From: Tetmemena sp. SeJ-2015
Taxonomy: Eukaryota; Ciliophora; Spirotrichea; Sporadotrichida; Oxytrichidae
Assembly (NCBI GenBank): GCA_027382625.1
Contig: JAJKFJ010020927.1
Location: forward strand, 1-64,000
Length of the DNA: 64,000 bases
Direction: 5' to 3'
Shown in pieces: positions 1 to 12,976 of the stretch; within the stretch, counting starts at the first letter, position 1, and each line of letters opens with the position of its first letter. Made by a program: the position numbers and the translations under genes. The notes under the pieces are model-generated. The model was not told where the DNA came from. It did no database searches and worked only from the letters and a program-made list of their open reading frames with translations.

Positions 1-1239
1 GTACTCATCCTAAAAAATAATAAAATACGAATTTCCTAGTCTCGGAAACGATTTCCTTATTTTTCTTCTTCTTCCTGTACTTCATTAGCAGCCATTTAGA
101 AATACATTTAATATATCGAATTGTATTAATTTGCTTTCGTTTGAGATCTCTCATACGCTTCATGAGTTCTAATTTCTTATCCAGACTGCTTTTATACTCT
201 GAGCTTTTATTTTCCTCAAACATGTAACTCTTCTCATTCTTATTTTCATTCATACTTTGAGCTAGTTTCTGCTAACTCTTCCTGCTGCTTGGAACTTATA
301 AAAATAGAAATGAAAAGACATAAGTATACTAGTCCTATAGTAAGTGTATTCTTTTTAGATTTTTATAAATTAGAGGCAGGTAATTAGTTTCTCGACTCTT
401 TCTTTTTGACATTCTCTCTAGCTTTTATAATTTCAAAAATAGCTCCGATATTAAAGAAAATAAAAGGCAAAAATTCTGTTAAGAAGAAATATATATTTCA
501 CAGATTAAAGATACTTGTAATAAATGCATTAAACTGATTTGATTCCATCGATATTTGTAGCCTTCAAACTGTTTAGCTAAAATATTAAGCTTTTACAAGG
601 GCTGATAGTCTGAGTCTTTCATTATTGGAGCAGATGTAAAATTAGTTGAATTTAGTTACTGCTGCTGCACTGAATTCATATTCCTTTTTGGGTATGAGGT
701 TTCGATAGGTATCAGTAAGTCCCCCTCAATCTTGAAAGTACGAATTTTAGGAATAGAGTCGGCATCCTCTGAGTCTTGACTCCCCTAAGAATTCTGCTGC
801 TCTAAATCCTATTATCCTGTCGTACTTTCTTTGTTCAACCCTAATTTATCTCCAAAATTGATTACAAAATTAAACTCTCTATTTAATAAAATTGCGAGGA
901 TTTGTAGTTGTGGAGTCTCTTTAAATTGGCAATTATTGGTCAAGTTAAAGATAGAATAAATTGAATAGTTGCTTTGATGGATACTTGGTTGCTGGTGAGA
1001 TTAAATTTTTATTTCGACCATATTCTGCTGCATTAGAGTAATGAGGTTTGTGATCTGTACTTGATACTACTAATAATGAGGATCTGGTAATTTAATTTCC
1101 TTAAGACTCATTCGCTAAGTTAATCTCAGAGGAGTTAAAACTTTAGTCTTTATCATATTTAATTCCTTCAAGTTAAGAATGATAAATAAAATAGAAGAAG
1201 GAGTTGCTGACGATTTAATCTTATCATGGAATAGATCAT
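1..1239 (-). CDS. Unknown signal-peptide/membrane protein, 3' end off window
   Basis: Unrecognised; partial, running off the left edge. Reads with TAA/TAG as Gln. The N-terminus is a good signal peptide (two Met starts, then a Leu-rich stretch ending LFYLSFLT), but in the unprocessed DNA it hits TGA. Removing the 38-bp insert at 1139-1176 joins it in frame to a Gln/Asn-rich ectodomain-like region. Further on there is a possible 39-bp GT-AG intron near 482-520, a hydrophobic stretch (FCLLFSLISELFLKL), then a very basic C-terminal part rich in Lys/Arg. This suggests a type I membrane protein, but the function cannot be inferred. Confidence 0.55.
1139..1176 (-). other. IES, pointer TTAACT (38 bp)
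   Basis: AGTTAA (pointer TTAACT on the coding strand) occurs at 1133-1138 and 1171-1176. Excision fuses the signal peptide to the downstream frame with both copies in the same codon phase. Confidence 0.7.
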
Positions 1240-2139
1240 ATAATTTTTATTAAATAAAGATTTTATTTGAATTTAATTTTATAGTAAATTCATTTTATAT
1301 ATATTAAAACTATCTTATGCTAAAAACCTTTAACGAATCAGTCAATTTCTATGGAGATTTAATTGACTCATTTTACAAACAATCAATATATTTTTATATA
1401 ATTTTTTTTTAAATACTAAACCTAGGAAATTTGAAACTTAAAGATAAGAGAAACTCTCTAAATTGTAAATAATTTAGCATTTTATTGTAAATATAAGTTC
1501 TGATTTACACTCTAGATTCCACTAGGAGTATCAAGCCAATAAATCGTTTAAATAATTAAGTGAATTAGTTTTAAGCCTTTGCGAATAAAAATCTGTGTTC
1601 AAGTCTTAGAAATAATTTATGTTTTAATTTTTATCGAAGTTGTTCGATATCTTGAGACTGATATTGCTTTACGATATTTTTGAAACTGGCGGCCTTTTAT
1701 CACATGTGGCAGATAATCCAATTGTAGAATATTGAACTCGATCTCCAATCGTAAAATTTTAGCTCTACTGAACAGTAGAAAATGGTTTCGAATAATTCAC
1801 ATTTTTACCGTAAAATTTGTAGTCCTAATCTTCTGGAGAACAATTGCTTGTGAAGGGCATAATCTTTTCATTACTACCGAAATAAAATATCTAATTTATC
1901 TCAGCAAAACAAATAATAAAGCTCATTGCAACATAAAAGTGCCTTATTTTTAATTTTTTTTAACTCTTTAATTTATCTCTGATTTAATTATCTATAATTC
2001 TTAGAGTAGGATATTTATTTGAAAACGAAAGATATAATAATTTTCTTTATTACAAAAAAATAAATGTTATCATTACTAATAGCAAGTTAGGAATTATTAT
2101 CATGAGGCCCTCTTATATTTCTAGATCATTATACGAAGT
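1240..2139. other. AT-rich spacer
   Basis: No coherent coding frame found. A 73-codon open stretch at 1732-1953 (+) lacks any domain. It sits in slightly less AT-rich DNA and could be an unassigned MDS or chance. Confidence 0.4.
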
Positions 2140-3310
2140 TAGACCTCGGAATAAATAATAAGTAAATAAATAAACCCCTCTTTTGAATAATTATTTTAGG
2201 TGGTTTTTTATAACTAATTCTTTTATTGATGCTGGCCTATTTTTTCTCCTCTCGAGATTTCATAAAAGCCCTTAGTGAAGGAAGATCGTCATCTTGATTT
2301 TCGCTTTCTTATTTGATGGATTGCTGTTTATTCTATTTTTAGTAAAAATCCTAATTTTAGATTGATTGTCTAGTTGATAACATATTTAAAAATACACTGT
2401 TCTATATTTTGTATTAAAAGAATGATAATACAGATTAAGGAGGAAGAGGTATTTGGTGTTGCTTATTTTGACCAGCTTCGAAACTACTCCCCTTCTCTCT
2501 CTTTGTAAGAATTCCTAGTTGTTCTTTCTGCCGCATTAGTTCTTTAAAAAAGCTTCTGTTCTGAAATTCTACAACCATATGCAAGTTTGAGCTTCTTTAA
2601 TATCAGAGAGATTAAATTATATAACAAATAATTACAAATTAGAGGATAGTGAAGCGAATTTTCTAAATAGCTTGAGAAATTGTGCAGATAAATCTTTGCT
2701 TAAAATTAATATAGAAATATAATTGTCCCTACTAATTTTACAATGAGCATAATTTTTTTTCATATTTTATACCTACATTATCATTTATAAAGCATGAAAG
2801 ATCATTTGGTTATATCTTTATTCATTTTAATGCTCACGAATGAATTGAAACTGATTTAGGTAATTACAACTTTTTAACAATCAAATTGATTATGTGTGAT
2901 AATAGTGTAGGCCTCCGCTCTCCTCTGATTCAGGTTCGCTCATCAACTTAAAAGACTGTCGATGTGTATTAATAGAAATTATAAATCTCATATCGATGCT
3001 GTTATTAAATTCTCAAAGTCTCCTCACTATTCAACTATTTAGACACAAATATAAGAAAAATAAAATAGCCTTATTTATAATTTAATAAGACAGACCTACT
3101 TGAAAATCTGAGGTTTTTGCAAGTTATTAGCTATTTAACTAAGTTTTAAGAAAAAATAGTGAGGTGTTTTCTTGAGGTTGAGAAGAGGTAGATTCATCTT
3201 TCTGCTTTAATTATTGACTGGGCGAGGGGGATAATATTCTGGGATTGGAGTATTTGAGGATCTACTCTCTCCATCTGCAACTTTAAGCAATAAATATCTT
3301 TAAGGTTTAA
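2140..3310 (-). CDS. Unknown gene, several coding blocks
   Basis: Not recognised. Three less AT-rich minus-strand blocks read well with the Gln code: about 3150-3310 (Pro/Ser-rich, with a run EYYPPRPV), 2890-3050 (Gln-rich) and 2230-2620 (charged, with FFKELMRQKEQLG, then an acidic-to-basic tail with FMKSREEKKQ). The frame changes between blocks, as expected if IESs or introns interrupt it. Order and limits are not resolved, so this could be more than one gene. Confidence 0.4.
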
Positions 3311-4129
3311 TAAGCATTTACGGAGACACCTGATATTAGATTTTAGTATGTAAAGGCTTTTCATTATTACTCATTTTATTAAAACCCTAAACAACACCTT
3401 CCTTATCTCTTTATTTTTTATCTTTTTAATTTCTTATTTCATCTATTCTTATACTATCATTTTCAATTAAAATATATAATTATTTTTTGGTTAATTATTT
3501 TTATACTTTGTTCCTAAATTTAATTTCCTTTTCATCAATTATATGATACCTATAAGTATAAAGTTTATTTTTTCCTTAGTTAAAAAAGGTAGTGAAATAG
3601 TAAAAAAGAAATAAATACTCCTCTTTTCAAAAAGTAGATTTAGAATATTCAATTATTTAGTTAAACCAAAAGTAGTAAAAATTATTTGAATTCCTTTGAT
3701 GAAAAGGTTTAAATGAAAATATATTTAGAGTTTAGAATTTTAGTTGAACTTATTTTAGCTTTTTATTGACGATTAGACTTGATAAATTAGAGTTTAAAGT
3801 GAGGGTGCTTGTTATAAATATAATATTGCTTGTTCAGACACTATTAAGGAAAATGAATTGTGATGCTTTTAGAAATATTTTATAAAATAATTTTAATAAA
3901 AGGTTAATCGCATTGCAATTTGAGGGGCCCTCAAGAAGACCATATATTTTAAAGTATTCATTTTCATCTATAAAAATTAGTAATGACTTAAAAAAAGGCC
4001 TTACTATTACAATTATTTTTGCAAGAAATAGAAAATTGGGGTTTACTCAGAATATTCAATTCTTTTACAATAAATAGTTTAAAATTGATTTTAATTGCTT
4101 TATAATATCATTTTTTATTAGCAATTTAA
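3311..4129. other. AT-rich spacer
   Basis: Very AT-rich with homopolymer runs. No coding frame supported on either strand. Confidence 0.5.
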
Positions 4130-6300
4130 GAGTATGTTTACGACCATGTAACACCATTAGCATCACTCAGGGAGAGAAAATAGTCGAAATTCGAGTTAAA
4201 ATTGGCTCCAAACTACTCCTACCCAGGACCCCATTTACGCTTTGCTTCTATAGAGAAATAACATAAATTTAAAATATAATATAAGCAATTTATTTATTTA
4301 CATAAAAAATCTGATAAAGTAGACGAAAGAAATCATATAGCGAAATTCTTAGAGAAAGTGGGAGGACCTACGCTCTTCATCCATCAGAGATAAATATAGT
4401 CTTGAATGATTATATATTGATACAGAAAAATCCATCTTTGAAGGTTAAATTGAATATGTCAATTATATTTAATATTCTACAAGTTAATAATTTATTTAAA
4501 TCATAAAAAACAAGTACACTCTAAAACTTTATCTCCCAAGAGTTTTAAATTTTAAAGAATTTTGGATAAATATAAGGATCCAAATTCAAGATATGAATAA
4601 TAGTGTCTTCAAGCAGATGGAAATGAGCAAATATATTATTTTTAAATAAATGAGGAAATTGCTTCTTTTGAAACTGATACTAAATTGAGAGAAAAAGATT
4701 TTTAAATCAAAGCTCTGCCGCCAATAAATCGCTTTTCTGTGGTGGCTAAGGAAAGGTAGAATGGGATTTATGAGGAATGCTACGAAGTGAGCACTGCTGA
4801 AAATCATACAAGATTTTTCAACAGCAGACCATAGAGTTAATAAACTCATTTAAACTATCAAATAGTTGCGAATATTAGTTTTTCTAAATATTTCAATTCC
4901 CCCTTATAATTTAGAGCATAAGATTCTTTTAAAGATTAGATGGAATTCTTTACTTTAAAATTAAGTTTAAGACAATATCGATTTTCCCATAAGGAAGGCT
5001 AGAGCTAAAATTTATCTTAGAATATGACAAATATAATTTTTTATATTAGTTAGAAAAGAAGTGGATCCACGAGATGGCTTTTTTATAAAAAATATTCCAA
5101 TGCCACAGATTAACAAAAATTTCTCTACAGAATCCACCATAGTCCCCAATCAGTCCCCTGAATCTGCTTTGGAGAAAAATTTAATCTCCTCCTCACTAAC
5201 TGGCTCTACATTTAAACTCTTTATTTTTTCTCATCCTCATCATAAAATAGCAATTCACTTTTAAACATAAAGATGCAGAGAAATTAAAATTTATCTTTAA
5301 AATTAATTTTTTAATACTATGGAAAACGAGGATGAGAAAACTCTCAATAAAATAATTAGTGAGTAAATCAAAACTCCAGCAAATAAAATATTATAAGGGA
5401 GTCTTGAGGGTGAAGTCCTCGCACCACGCATCGAGAAGTAATCTCTTACACCCTAGTACTCGAAGAATATTGCAAGTTAGACTTCCAGCTTCAAAATTAA
5501 GTTGGTCCCCATGTTCAGAGATAAGAGTAGATAAAAACTAGACTTTATAAAAAAAAGTTATTATATTATTATAATGCGACTTTAAGATTGACAGACGCAA
5601 AATGACAGAGCCCAATGAGCTTGGCCAAATCTCCGACCCCGAAAAGCTCATTGATAAATAAAAACATTTTTAACTCGATGAAGGCCAAGATGAGAAAATA
5701 AATTGAATTTATGTGAATAATCTACTCCATTTAATTGTGTGGATGAGAATTAAATTAATTTACCGTACGTAAAAAGGTAACTCTCACCAACATTAAAAGA
5801 CAAAAGACTGAACTTTCAGCGCATGCAAAAATAAATTAGGTCGTAGGCTGATGTCCCCAAAATCACTTTGGATTTACTCAAAACTCCTCCTCCCTTTCTT
5901 TAAAGATCTGACAATATATTTTAGGCTTTAAATTATTAAATACAATAAGAAATTAGAGGTTGAAGAGGATAAGCGCCTGAGATTATCTGCTCTAGACTCT
6001 TCGTCTAGGTCTCGCAGAAAATTTTTAACTATAGACACTTCAAGTAGCACTATCAATTCTGCTCAAAAGAAATAAAAACTGTAAAACGTATTCAGGCAGT
6101 CTTAATATTATTAATCACTTTTTAATAATTTAAAATTTATTTTAGGCATTTAATTAATTTGAAGTCGTTTATGAAAACTCGCATTTCTCTTGGAGCTTCT
6201 CCACTCTCTGGAAGCCCCAAACCTAAAGGTCTCATTCATTCTTGAGAACTCAATTCAAGAGATTCTAAATGAATAGAATATTACCTGATATTCTTGTTTT
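4130..6300 (+). CDS. Unknown multi-block gene
   Basis: Not recognised. Plus-strand blocks with convincing codon content lie at about 4130-4400, 4500-5030, 5050-5220, 5310-5540, 5590-5700, 5770-6110 and 6160-6300. The best block (4590-4830) contains FETDTKLREKDFQIKALPP and later YEECYEVSTAENHTRFF. The frame changes between blocks and TGA triplets in the gaps imply several IESs. A segment near 6170 (VVYENSHFSW) recalls the start of ABCC-type nucleotide-binding domains, but no Walker motif was found, so that idea is weak. Start and stop are not fixed. Confidence 0.45.
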
Positions 6301-7480
6301 AAAAGTGCATAAAATTTAAAAATTAGTAAAAATAAATTCGTAAAAAAAAGTTCCTATATAAAACCTAACTTTATTTTTAAATAAACTCTTACACTCTTAT
6401 AAAAATTTGCATATATTTAATGATTAATTTAATTAATAACTTATAATTATTCTTGATTCTCAATTGTTATTACAATATCATATTTTAGGTATGAAAAGTG
6501 GTTGGAATAAAATTCTAGCCCCCTATTTACTATTCAGACTGCCTTTCTATTCTAGACATTAATATTTAGGCGTAAAGCCCACACATGGTTTAATAAAAAA
6601 TATTTTCTTAAATTATGTTTACATTATTTCAATCATCAAGCATATGTTATTCTTAAGATGCTGAAATAATTAAGATTTAATTTTCTTAATGATCATTTTT
6701 AGATGATATATTTTATGTATTTTGCAATGGAAAAACATTGGATTAAAAAATTATTCATTTACAATCCATTTTAAACTAAATAAAGCGCAGTAATCTTCTC
6801 TAAAGGAAATAATGAGGAAATTTAATTTAATGTTTTCTTAATTAAAGTATGAGAATAATTATTAGCAAAATATATGCTTACTCCTGACACTGAGAACATT
6901 CTATTTATTATAATTTATCTTAATTATTCTAAAAATTATTCCAAACCTTATAAAGAAAAAGATGTAGAGCTTTAAAATATAAATTAACTCATTAGCATCT
7001 TATTTTGCATAGTATTGTATATCCAAAGCTATTTTTAGGTTTTAAATCAAGAATTAATTAAGAATCCTTAGGAAAATATTAGTCTGAAAATATTTCTCTC
7101 TATCTCTCTAATATGATCTTAATTATAAATTTGCCAAGTTACAGGTCCAGAGGACTAAATTAAAATTTAATAATAGAGTGATATCTACAATTGAATGTAT
7201 TTTTCCCAAGTTTAAATTTAATTCAGGGAATATATTTAGGTTGCTTATATTACTTTTATTAATTTATGGATATTAAGTAAGTTATCGATCTTGAAAGATA
7301 AGGAGCCCTCCTTTCGCTATATAACTAAAACTCGCAAAAAGGAGGACTAAATACTTGTCATTTCTGTTTCGCACTTAATACCATAAATAAATCTTGGTGT
7401 TGCTCCTTTTGATTTATGAGAGAGCACATGAAATTAAAATTTATACAGAGAATTTAATAAAAAAGAGAATTGAATTAGAT
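6301..7480. other. AT-rich spacer
   Basis: About 1.2 kb, strongly AT-rich. A less AT-rich patch at 7290-7360 contains GGAGCCCTCCTTT followed by AAAAAGGAGGAC, a short imperfect inverted repeat. No gene supported. Confidence 0.4.
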
Positions 7481-7599
7481 ATTAAATTAAAATGGAATAA
7501 ATCAGTGGCAGTTGAAGTGTCTCTGATTTAAATAATAATTAGACCATTCGATTAAGAATAAAATTCTAAGAGCTTTTTTTCCTTGCAACTTTTGTGTGG

Positions 7600-8160
7600 G
7601 TGCTCTCAGTCAAGAGTTATAAGCGACACAAGTTCAGACGAAGATGATGTTGAGGATGATCAAGAATGCGTGAGTCATATCTCGCTTCTGAGAGGCGCTG
7701 CGAAGATGATTTAAGAAGAAACTCATGCTAATTATTGATAAGATATCGAACAAGCTAAAGATCAAGGTGTAAATCTATAATTTCAACTGACATGGAGTTG
7801 CAACTATCCATTTATTATTATACATTCAGCACCAATTTTTCAAAAACTTTTCAGTATCCTTCTGTAAAACCTTGATGAACGAGGAGGAAGTACTTTTTCT
7901 CTGTTTTATCTATCTTAAATCTTGGTACTGTAAGTGTTAGAAAAATTTGAGAAAAAAAGGTAATTTTACCGATTTATATAATCCCACAATCAGAGGGAAC
8001 GTTCTCGATAAACATGTCAATCATGAATGAATTTTAAGCTACTTCTCTAAAGTTCCTTAAAATGACTAAAAAAGGTGGCTACTTACTGTAGAAGCTAGCT
8101 TCTTAGCCAGTAGTGTAAAATCGGGGCTGAACGTATAATATATTACCCAATCACCAATTT
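7600..8160 (+). CDS. Possible small acidic/Cys-containing protein
   Basis: Unrecognised and doubtful. The block at 7610-7730 is acidic (TSSDEDDVEDDQE). The block at 7870-7950 encodes a Cys-rich stretch (SWYCKCQKN). A third at 8040-8150 is open. Frames differ between blocks. The opposite strand is also open over the last block as a continuation of the next gene, so strand assignment there is uncertain. Confidence 0.25.
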
Positions 8161-8172
8161 TAATTAAAATTT

Positions 8173-10305
8173 CTACTTTAATACTTCATGTTGATTAACA
8201 ACGCTATGAAGCTTAAACCTTGAGCCAGTACCGCCGAAGCTTCCATTTAAAGGAGAAGTGTTAGAGTTTCTTCTTGCGGAAACTTTTATAGTGTTCCCTG
8301 CATTTTGGTGGTTTAATCCGAGGCCAGTAGCTCCAGTTGAAGAAAGATTTAAACTGCCAGCATTAACAAAAGTGGATGACGGCTTAATTTGATTACTGCT
8401 GACATGCTTTTGTAAATTTCCCGCATTTGCGTTTGGCTTAACTAGAGAAGTCGAAGAATAGGGATGTGCATGGTTATGAGCTTGAAGGGTTGCGCTATGA
8501 TTCATCACTAAGTTTCCTAAGCTAAAAGTTCTATCTTTTTCCTCTTCTGCATCATTTTAAGGAGTAGAAGTCGATTACTTAATGAAGTCCTTATAATTTC
8601 TAGTGTGACCTTATCCGAATCGATTCACAACCTTACTATTTAAAGTGTCAAGTTCTTTGATTTTGTTCTCAGCGCCTGATGAAGGAGCCATAAAATTTTT
8701 GATGTACTTACTCTTCATATACACTGACTAAACTTTTTCCTAACCCTTAGCATTATTAGCAGCCGGGCCTGAGGCTCCATTTGCATTTAAAGTTCCTCTA
8801 AAAGAAGCAAGAGGAGACACTCCTAATTTACTCACAAGCATCACTGAGCTTCTCCTTCCTATCTATTTGTAGTCTTCCTTCTTTTAGACAGAGAGTGTTG
8901 ATTTATTGAGTGAATCTCCAATAGGAGCATTTTGACTAAAGAAAAGTGAGGTTGAGTTTTTAGATGATTTGATATCAGTCTTCTTTTTCATGAGAGGTGA
9001 ATTTTCATTTGGCAGGGGATACATATTTTTCGGAAAATTTTGAAACTTTTCTCTTCCACCTATGTCTGATATTGAAAGATTAAGTTGAATTCTTTCTCTT
9101 GAAAAGTCTCCTCTATTCTATTTCGCATCGTTAGAAAACTCTTCATTTTTACAAATAACAAAGACATATTCACACTCTATATAAACTCTTACTCCTCTTG
9201 AATTTATGGAAATTTGAAGCTGCTCACTTCTGCTTTTTAATAAAAAGGGTTGTTAACTTGCATTATATCAGATATTCTACTCCCTCCTTTGTAAACATGA
9301 TGAGTATTACTTTTGTGACTCTTATAGTCTTATCGCTTTTCTGCGGTTTCTTGATTTTACTTTATTGATTAATGATTCTTGGATATAGTTTGACTATGCG
9401 ATAAATTTGAACCTGGATATCTTTGAGCCTCGAGTTAAGAGTTGAATTATTGAAGATTTTTATGAGATTTATGCTTTTCTGGTGAATCTCTTGTAAACCT
9501 GCTACTACTTCTATCGGAACTCAAAGGCGAATTCTAAGATGAAGAATCATTTCTTCTGGCATTACTCTTCTAGCGGTCGGGCTAACTTTGGTCTCTTCTT
9601 TAGTTATATTTACTATTTTTAGAATACTAACTCCCGAAAGAAGACATGAATAATGCAACTGATTAGTCATATAAATTAATTTAACATGCGAGATCTTTCA
9701 TCAAATCCTTTATTTATAGAGGCATCTCTATTGACTTAAATTAAGTCTAATCTCACTCTCTCACTCATCTTCATATTCGTTGACTAGTTTGAATTAATGG
9801 AATTTCTATGAGCATAAGTTAATTCATCCCCTGTCTAAGAGATTAACCTTAAAAAATTATTTTCATTAAGAGCTACTAGGGATGACGAAGATATTTTTGC
9901 TCTATCTCCTATCAAAATCCTTCTTTTTTCTTAAGTTCTCATCTTGAGTCTTTTTTATTTCTCTTTATCTAAAGCTATCCTCATATTGCTAAGTTTAAAT
10001 CCCGATACTCTGAGTTGTATTCAAACTTTTCGCTATTGGAGGAAGTGGAGGTCTCTATTTTTTGAGAGATCTTGGAGATTAGAGAACACTTTGGATTGCA
10101 CTATTCACTGTTGTAGCAGTTGGCACAAGATTTATATCGGTCATAGGTAGAGGAGTGATTTGGGCCCTTTTTATCAATTTTTTTAGCTTTAAATTGTCTA
10201 ATTTTGGAAAACTCTGCTAGCTTGAGAACTATTTTTGAGAATTTTCACTCTGATTTTTTAAAACACATAAATTTTAAAATGATCCTGGCCTGATAATTCA
10301 TCCAT
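8173..10305 (-). CDS. Ser/Asn/Gln-rich disordered protein
   Basis: Unrecognised. Starts at ATG 10303-10305 (MDELSGQD...). There is a frame change within the first 20 codons, probably an IES. The body is low complexity: a Thr/Pro/Gln region near 10050-10150, a Ser/Arg-rich region near 9480-9560 (RFTRDSPEKHKSHKN), then Ser/Asn/Gly-rich sequence to the end. No TGA occurs at 8173: the frame shows TAG there, which is Gln in this code. The true 3' end is either further left or beyond an unrecognised IES. Confidence 0.5.
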
Positions 10306-11070
10306 AGTAAATATAATCGCTTTATTATCTCGAAGCAATCTGATTATTACTATAAAAATTTAGGATAATTATAATTAATTTAGATCTGCTTCACACAATT
10401 TAAGAAAATTAAAAGACTGTCCTTATGATTTAAAAATACTTTTATAATACTTGATTCCTATTAATGAGCTTTCTCTACTACGTCAAACCAACATTTTCAC
10501 TAAGAGATGAATTCAAAGTTTAATTTCTAGTTTTAAGAATGCTTCCAATCTCACTTCTTTTTTTCTCTTTGCGCTCTTTTTCTTTTTAAACCTTCGCATT
10601 TTAAATTTATTGGACTACAGTCAATAGCTTCCTTTTTTCAATCAAAATTTATTTTTAAAAAAATTTGCCTTATTCTCTCAGCAGCTTTAAAGCAAAAATT
10701 TAAATACCCTATTTATACAATCTTCTCTTTTTTGTTTTTGATAAACATCAATACTCATTTTTAAGAGACGATGCTTAAACCATTCGCTTACTTATTCAAG
10801 CTCCTCTTAAAGAAGGATTTTTGTGTATTTTTAAATCCTTTATAAAGCAATCTCAGCGGTGCGAACAGCTTTCTCCTCTATTAATTATTTAGAAGTTTTA
10901 TTTTAATTGAGTGATTCACTTTAGATTTAATTAGAAATGTCAGTAGTTACCTATACTTTTTGAGTGTCTTTTTTAAATTCGATATTCGTTTCTTAATTCT
11001 GTTTTATTATTTATTTTTCAGAACAATTATTATTGCTATAACAAAAATTGTAATTTTATCTTTAATAAAG
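10306..11070. other. AT-rich spacer
   Basis: No coding frame supported. A hydrophobic plus-strand ORF overlapping its right edge (10960-11169) is the shadow of a Gln/Asn-rich minus-strand C-terminus. Confidence 0.45.
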
Positions 11071-12410
11071 TCAGATTTTCTCGAAATATTGTTGTTGTTG
11101 GCTGTTTTAGTTAATGGAATCCTCATTAGTGTTTTATTCTTAATTTTATGGCACAGGTCCCACCTCTAAAATATCTTGAATTTCACTCTGCTCGGCTTTA
11201 AGCTTCTCTAAGACTTTAATATTTATAAGTTGGGAAGCTATCTTGTCTTGGATTGCCTTCTTTAAGTACGACTCCAATTTGTGAATTATTGGACTTCTTG
11301 CTGATTCTATTTAAATTGAATTTAGAAAAAATTTAATAATTTATTTAACCTATTTTAGGCTTAGTGTCTTGTAAAGTAGTGACCTAGATAAGTGGCATCA
11401 TAGCAGCACGTTCTAACCTAGAAGACTAATTTCCTTGATTTACATCGTTTCCATGTGCCTATTTACCCATTTTGCCCTTCCCCTTATGATCCTTCTTATG
11501 AGTTTTTATTTTGAGGTTTGAATTTTCGATTTGTTTGTTACTTTCTAGAGTTTTTGAACTCGCTCTTTTATTATCCTAAATTAAGATACAATATAAACAA
11601 ATTTAAAACACCTTGTGATTTAACTTTGAGTTGAAGTCGAGGGCTAATAGTTACTTCATAGACTAACTTTGCTTCTCCAATTGCACATGAGACAATCGTG
11701 GGCGAGAGCCAGTTTTTTAAGAGTTCTTGCCTTGTCCATCTCCGAGGTTATTATTGAGCAGCTGTAGGTTGCCCAAAAGAGATTATCATCAAACTAAAAA
11801 ACATAATGAATATCTAAATAGATTGTGAATTAGTGTTGTTATTTACTAGAGCTAAGGACGAGGAGTGCAGATCGTTTGAATTATGAGCTGTCTAGTTCTA
11901 ATGTTCTGAAGAGCTCGTTTATCTCGGCTGCTTATTTTTGGCTTCCCCCGCTCAAGATCCTCTTCTAAACTGAGAGGGCGGTTGAACCTGGATCTCAAAA
12001 TTACCAATATCAAAACATAGATCTTTAATATGTAAGATCTATGTGGAAGAATGATTCCTGGAGCTATTATTAGAAGGGTTGATTTTAATTTACGTCCCAG
12101 AGGACTAACCATGAATTGTTGAGGAAACATAGAGGTGATTACCCTCTTCCATACTCTAAAATCTCCTGTCAAGACCAGGCAGAGGTATCTCTATATCCTC
12201 ATAGTCGCTGCTCTTAGTCTTGTATAAGCTAAATTTGTAGGCTTTTTTATCAAACCCCCCATTCATCTTGTCCTTAGACTTTCTATTCACGTTAAATACT
12301 GCATTCGCATTAGATACTCTTTTATTCAATGAATAGATATTATAATAATAAGTTATATTAAAATTAAAAATGCGTTGATTGACTCCTCCACCACCAAAGC
12401 GTGCAGCCAT
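11071..12410 (-). CDS. Unknown protein, Gly-rich N-terminus, poly-Q tail
   Basis: Unrecognised. Starts MAARFGGGGVNQR at 12410. The main frame then carries an acidic patch (DYEDIEIPLPG) and a Ser/Asn-rich part. A well-formed block at about 11640-11780 contains ELLKNWLSPTIVSCAIGEAK. A 34-bp GT-AG intron follows near 11590-11625. Then come a Lys-rich linker and a likely coiled-coil (LKKAIQDKIASQLIN...VLEKLKAEQSE). The C-terminus is Gln/Asn-rich, ending at TGA (TCA at 11071-11073). At least two further IESs are needed, near 12300 and 11340. Confidence 0.5.
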
Positions 12411-12976
12411 TAGTTAAAACTATAATTATTGAAATATAATCTTAGGGTAAAACTGAGCAAGTCAACCCCAATTTCTCTAATATTAATTACGTTTTAATTC
12501 GGCTACTAGATCAAAGCAAAACTCAATAATTGAAGCAATCTTATGTTTATATTTAAGCTACAAAAATTCATTCAGTAGATTTGCTCATCCTCTTTTTTAT
12601 TCTTTTTTTCATATTGACTTACTAAGAAAATCAAGGTTAAATAACATCATGCCATCTGCTTATGAATAAAATTCAATCTTAGGATCTAATCGGCTGTTAA
12701 TTTTAGAGTAAATTACTCAAACAAGCTTCTCTATAGAAATAACAAGCTTTTTTATTGGTTTATAATATTCTAAAATGCTTAAAAAGTGAGATAAAATTGA
12801 TCAAATGATTAATTAGAGAATCTAATAATCATAGTAAAAATTGAAAATAGTAAAATTTACTTAAGTAAGAAAAACTTAATACTTTTTATTTATTTTTTAT
12901 TAGATTATTTTCAGAAACTTCTCTTTTTTTTTCAATTTACATTTCAGTTGATGAATAGATTTATTAATATTGAAAT
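12411..12976. other. Intergenic AT-rich spacer between divergent genes
   Basis: No coding signal. Presumably the 5' flanks of the two diverging genes. Confidence 0.5.

Noticed and set aside
1732..1953. 73-codon plus-strand ORF
   Set aside because: No domain, in AT-rich DNA. With few stops in this code such lengths arise by chance.
6170..6260. ABCC transporter nucleotide-binding domain
   Set aside because: Only a short ENSHFSW resemblance; no Walker A, signature or Walker B motif found nearby.
10960..11169. Hydrophobic plus-strand ORF resembling a membrane protein
   Set aside because: It is antisense to a Gln/Asn-rich minus-strand C-terminus; poly-Gln/Asn codons read backwards give Leu/Ile/Val.
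11852..12172. 106-codon minus-strand ORF
   Set aside because: Another frame, with TAG-as-Gln, continues the gene that starts at 12410 and has a better composition; this ORF is out of frame.
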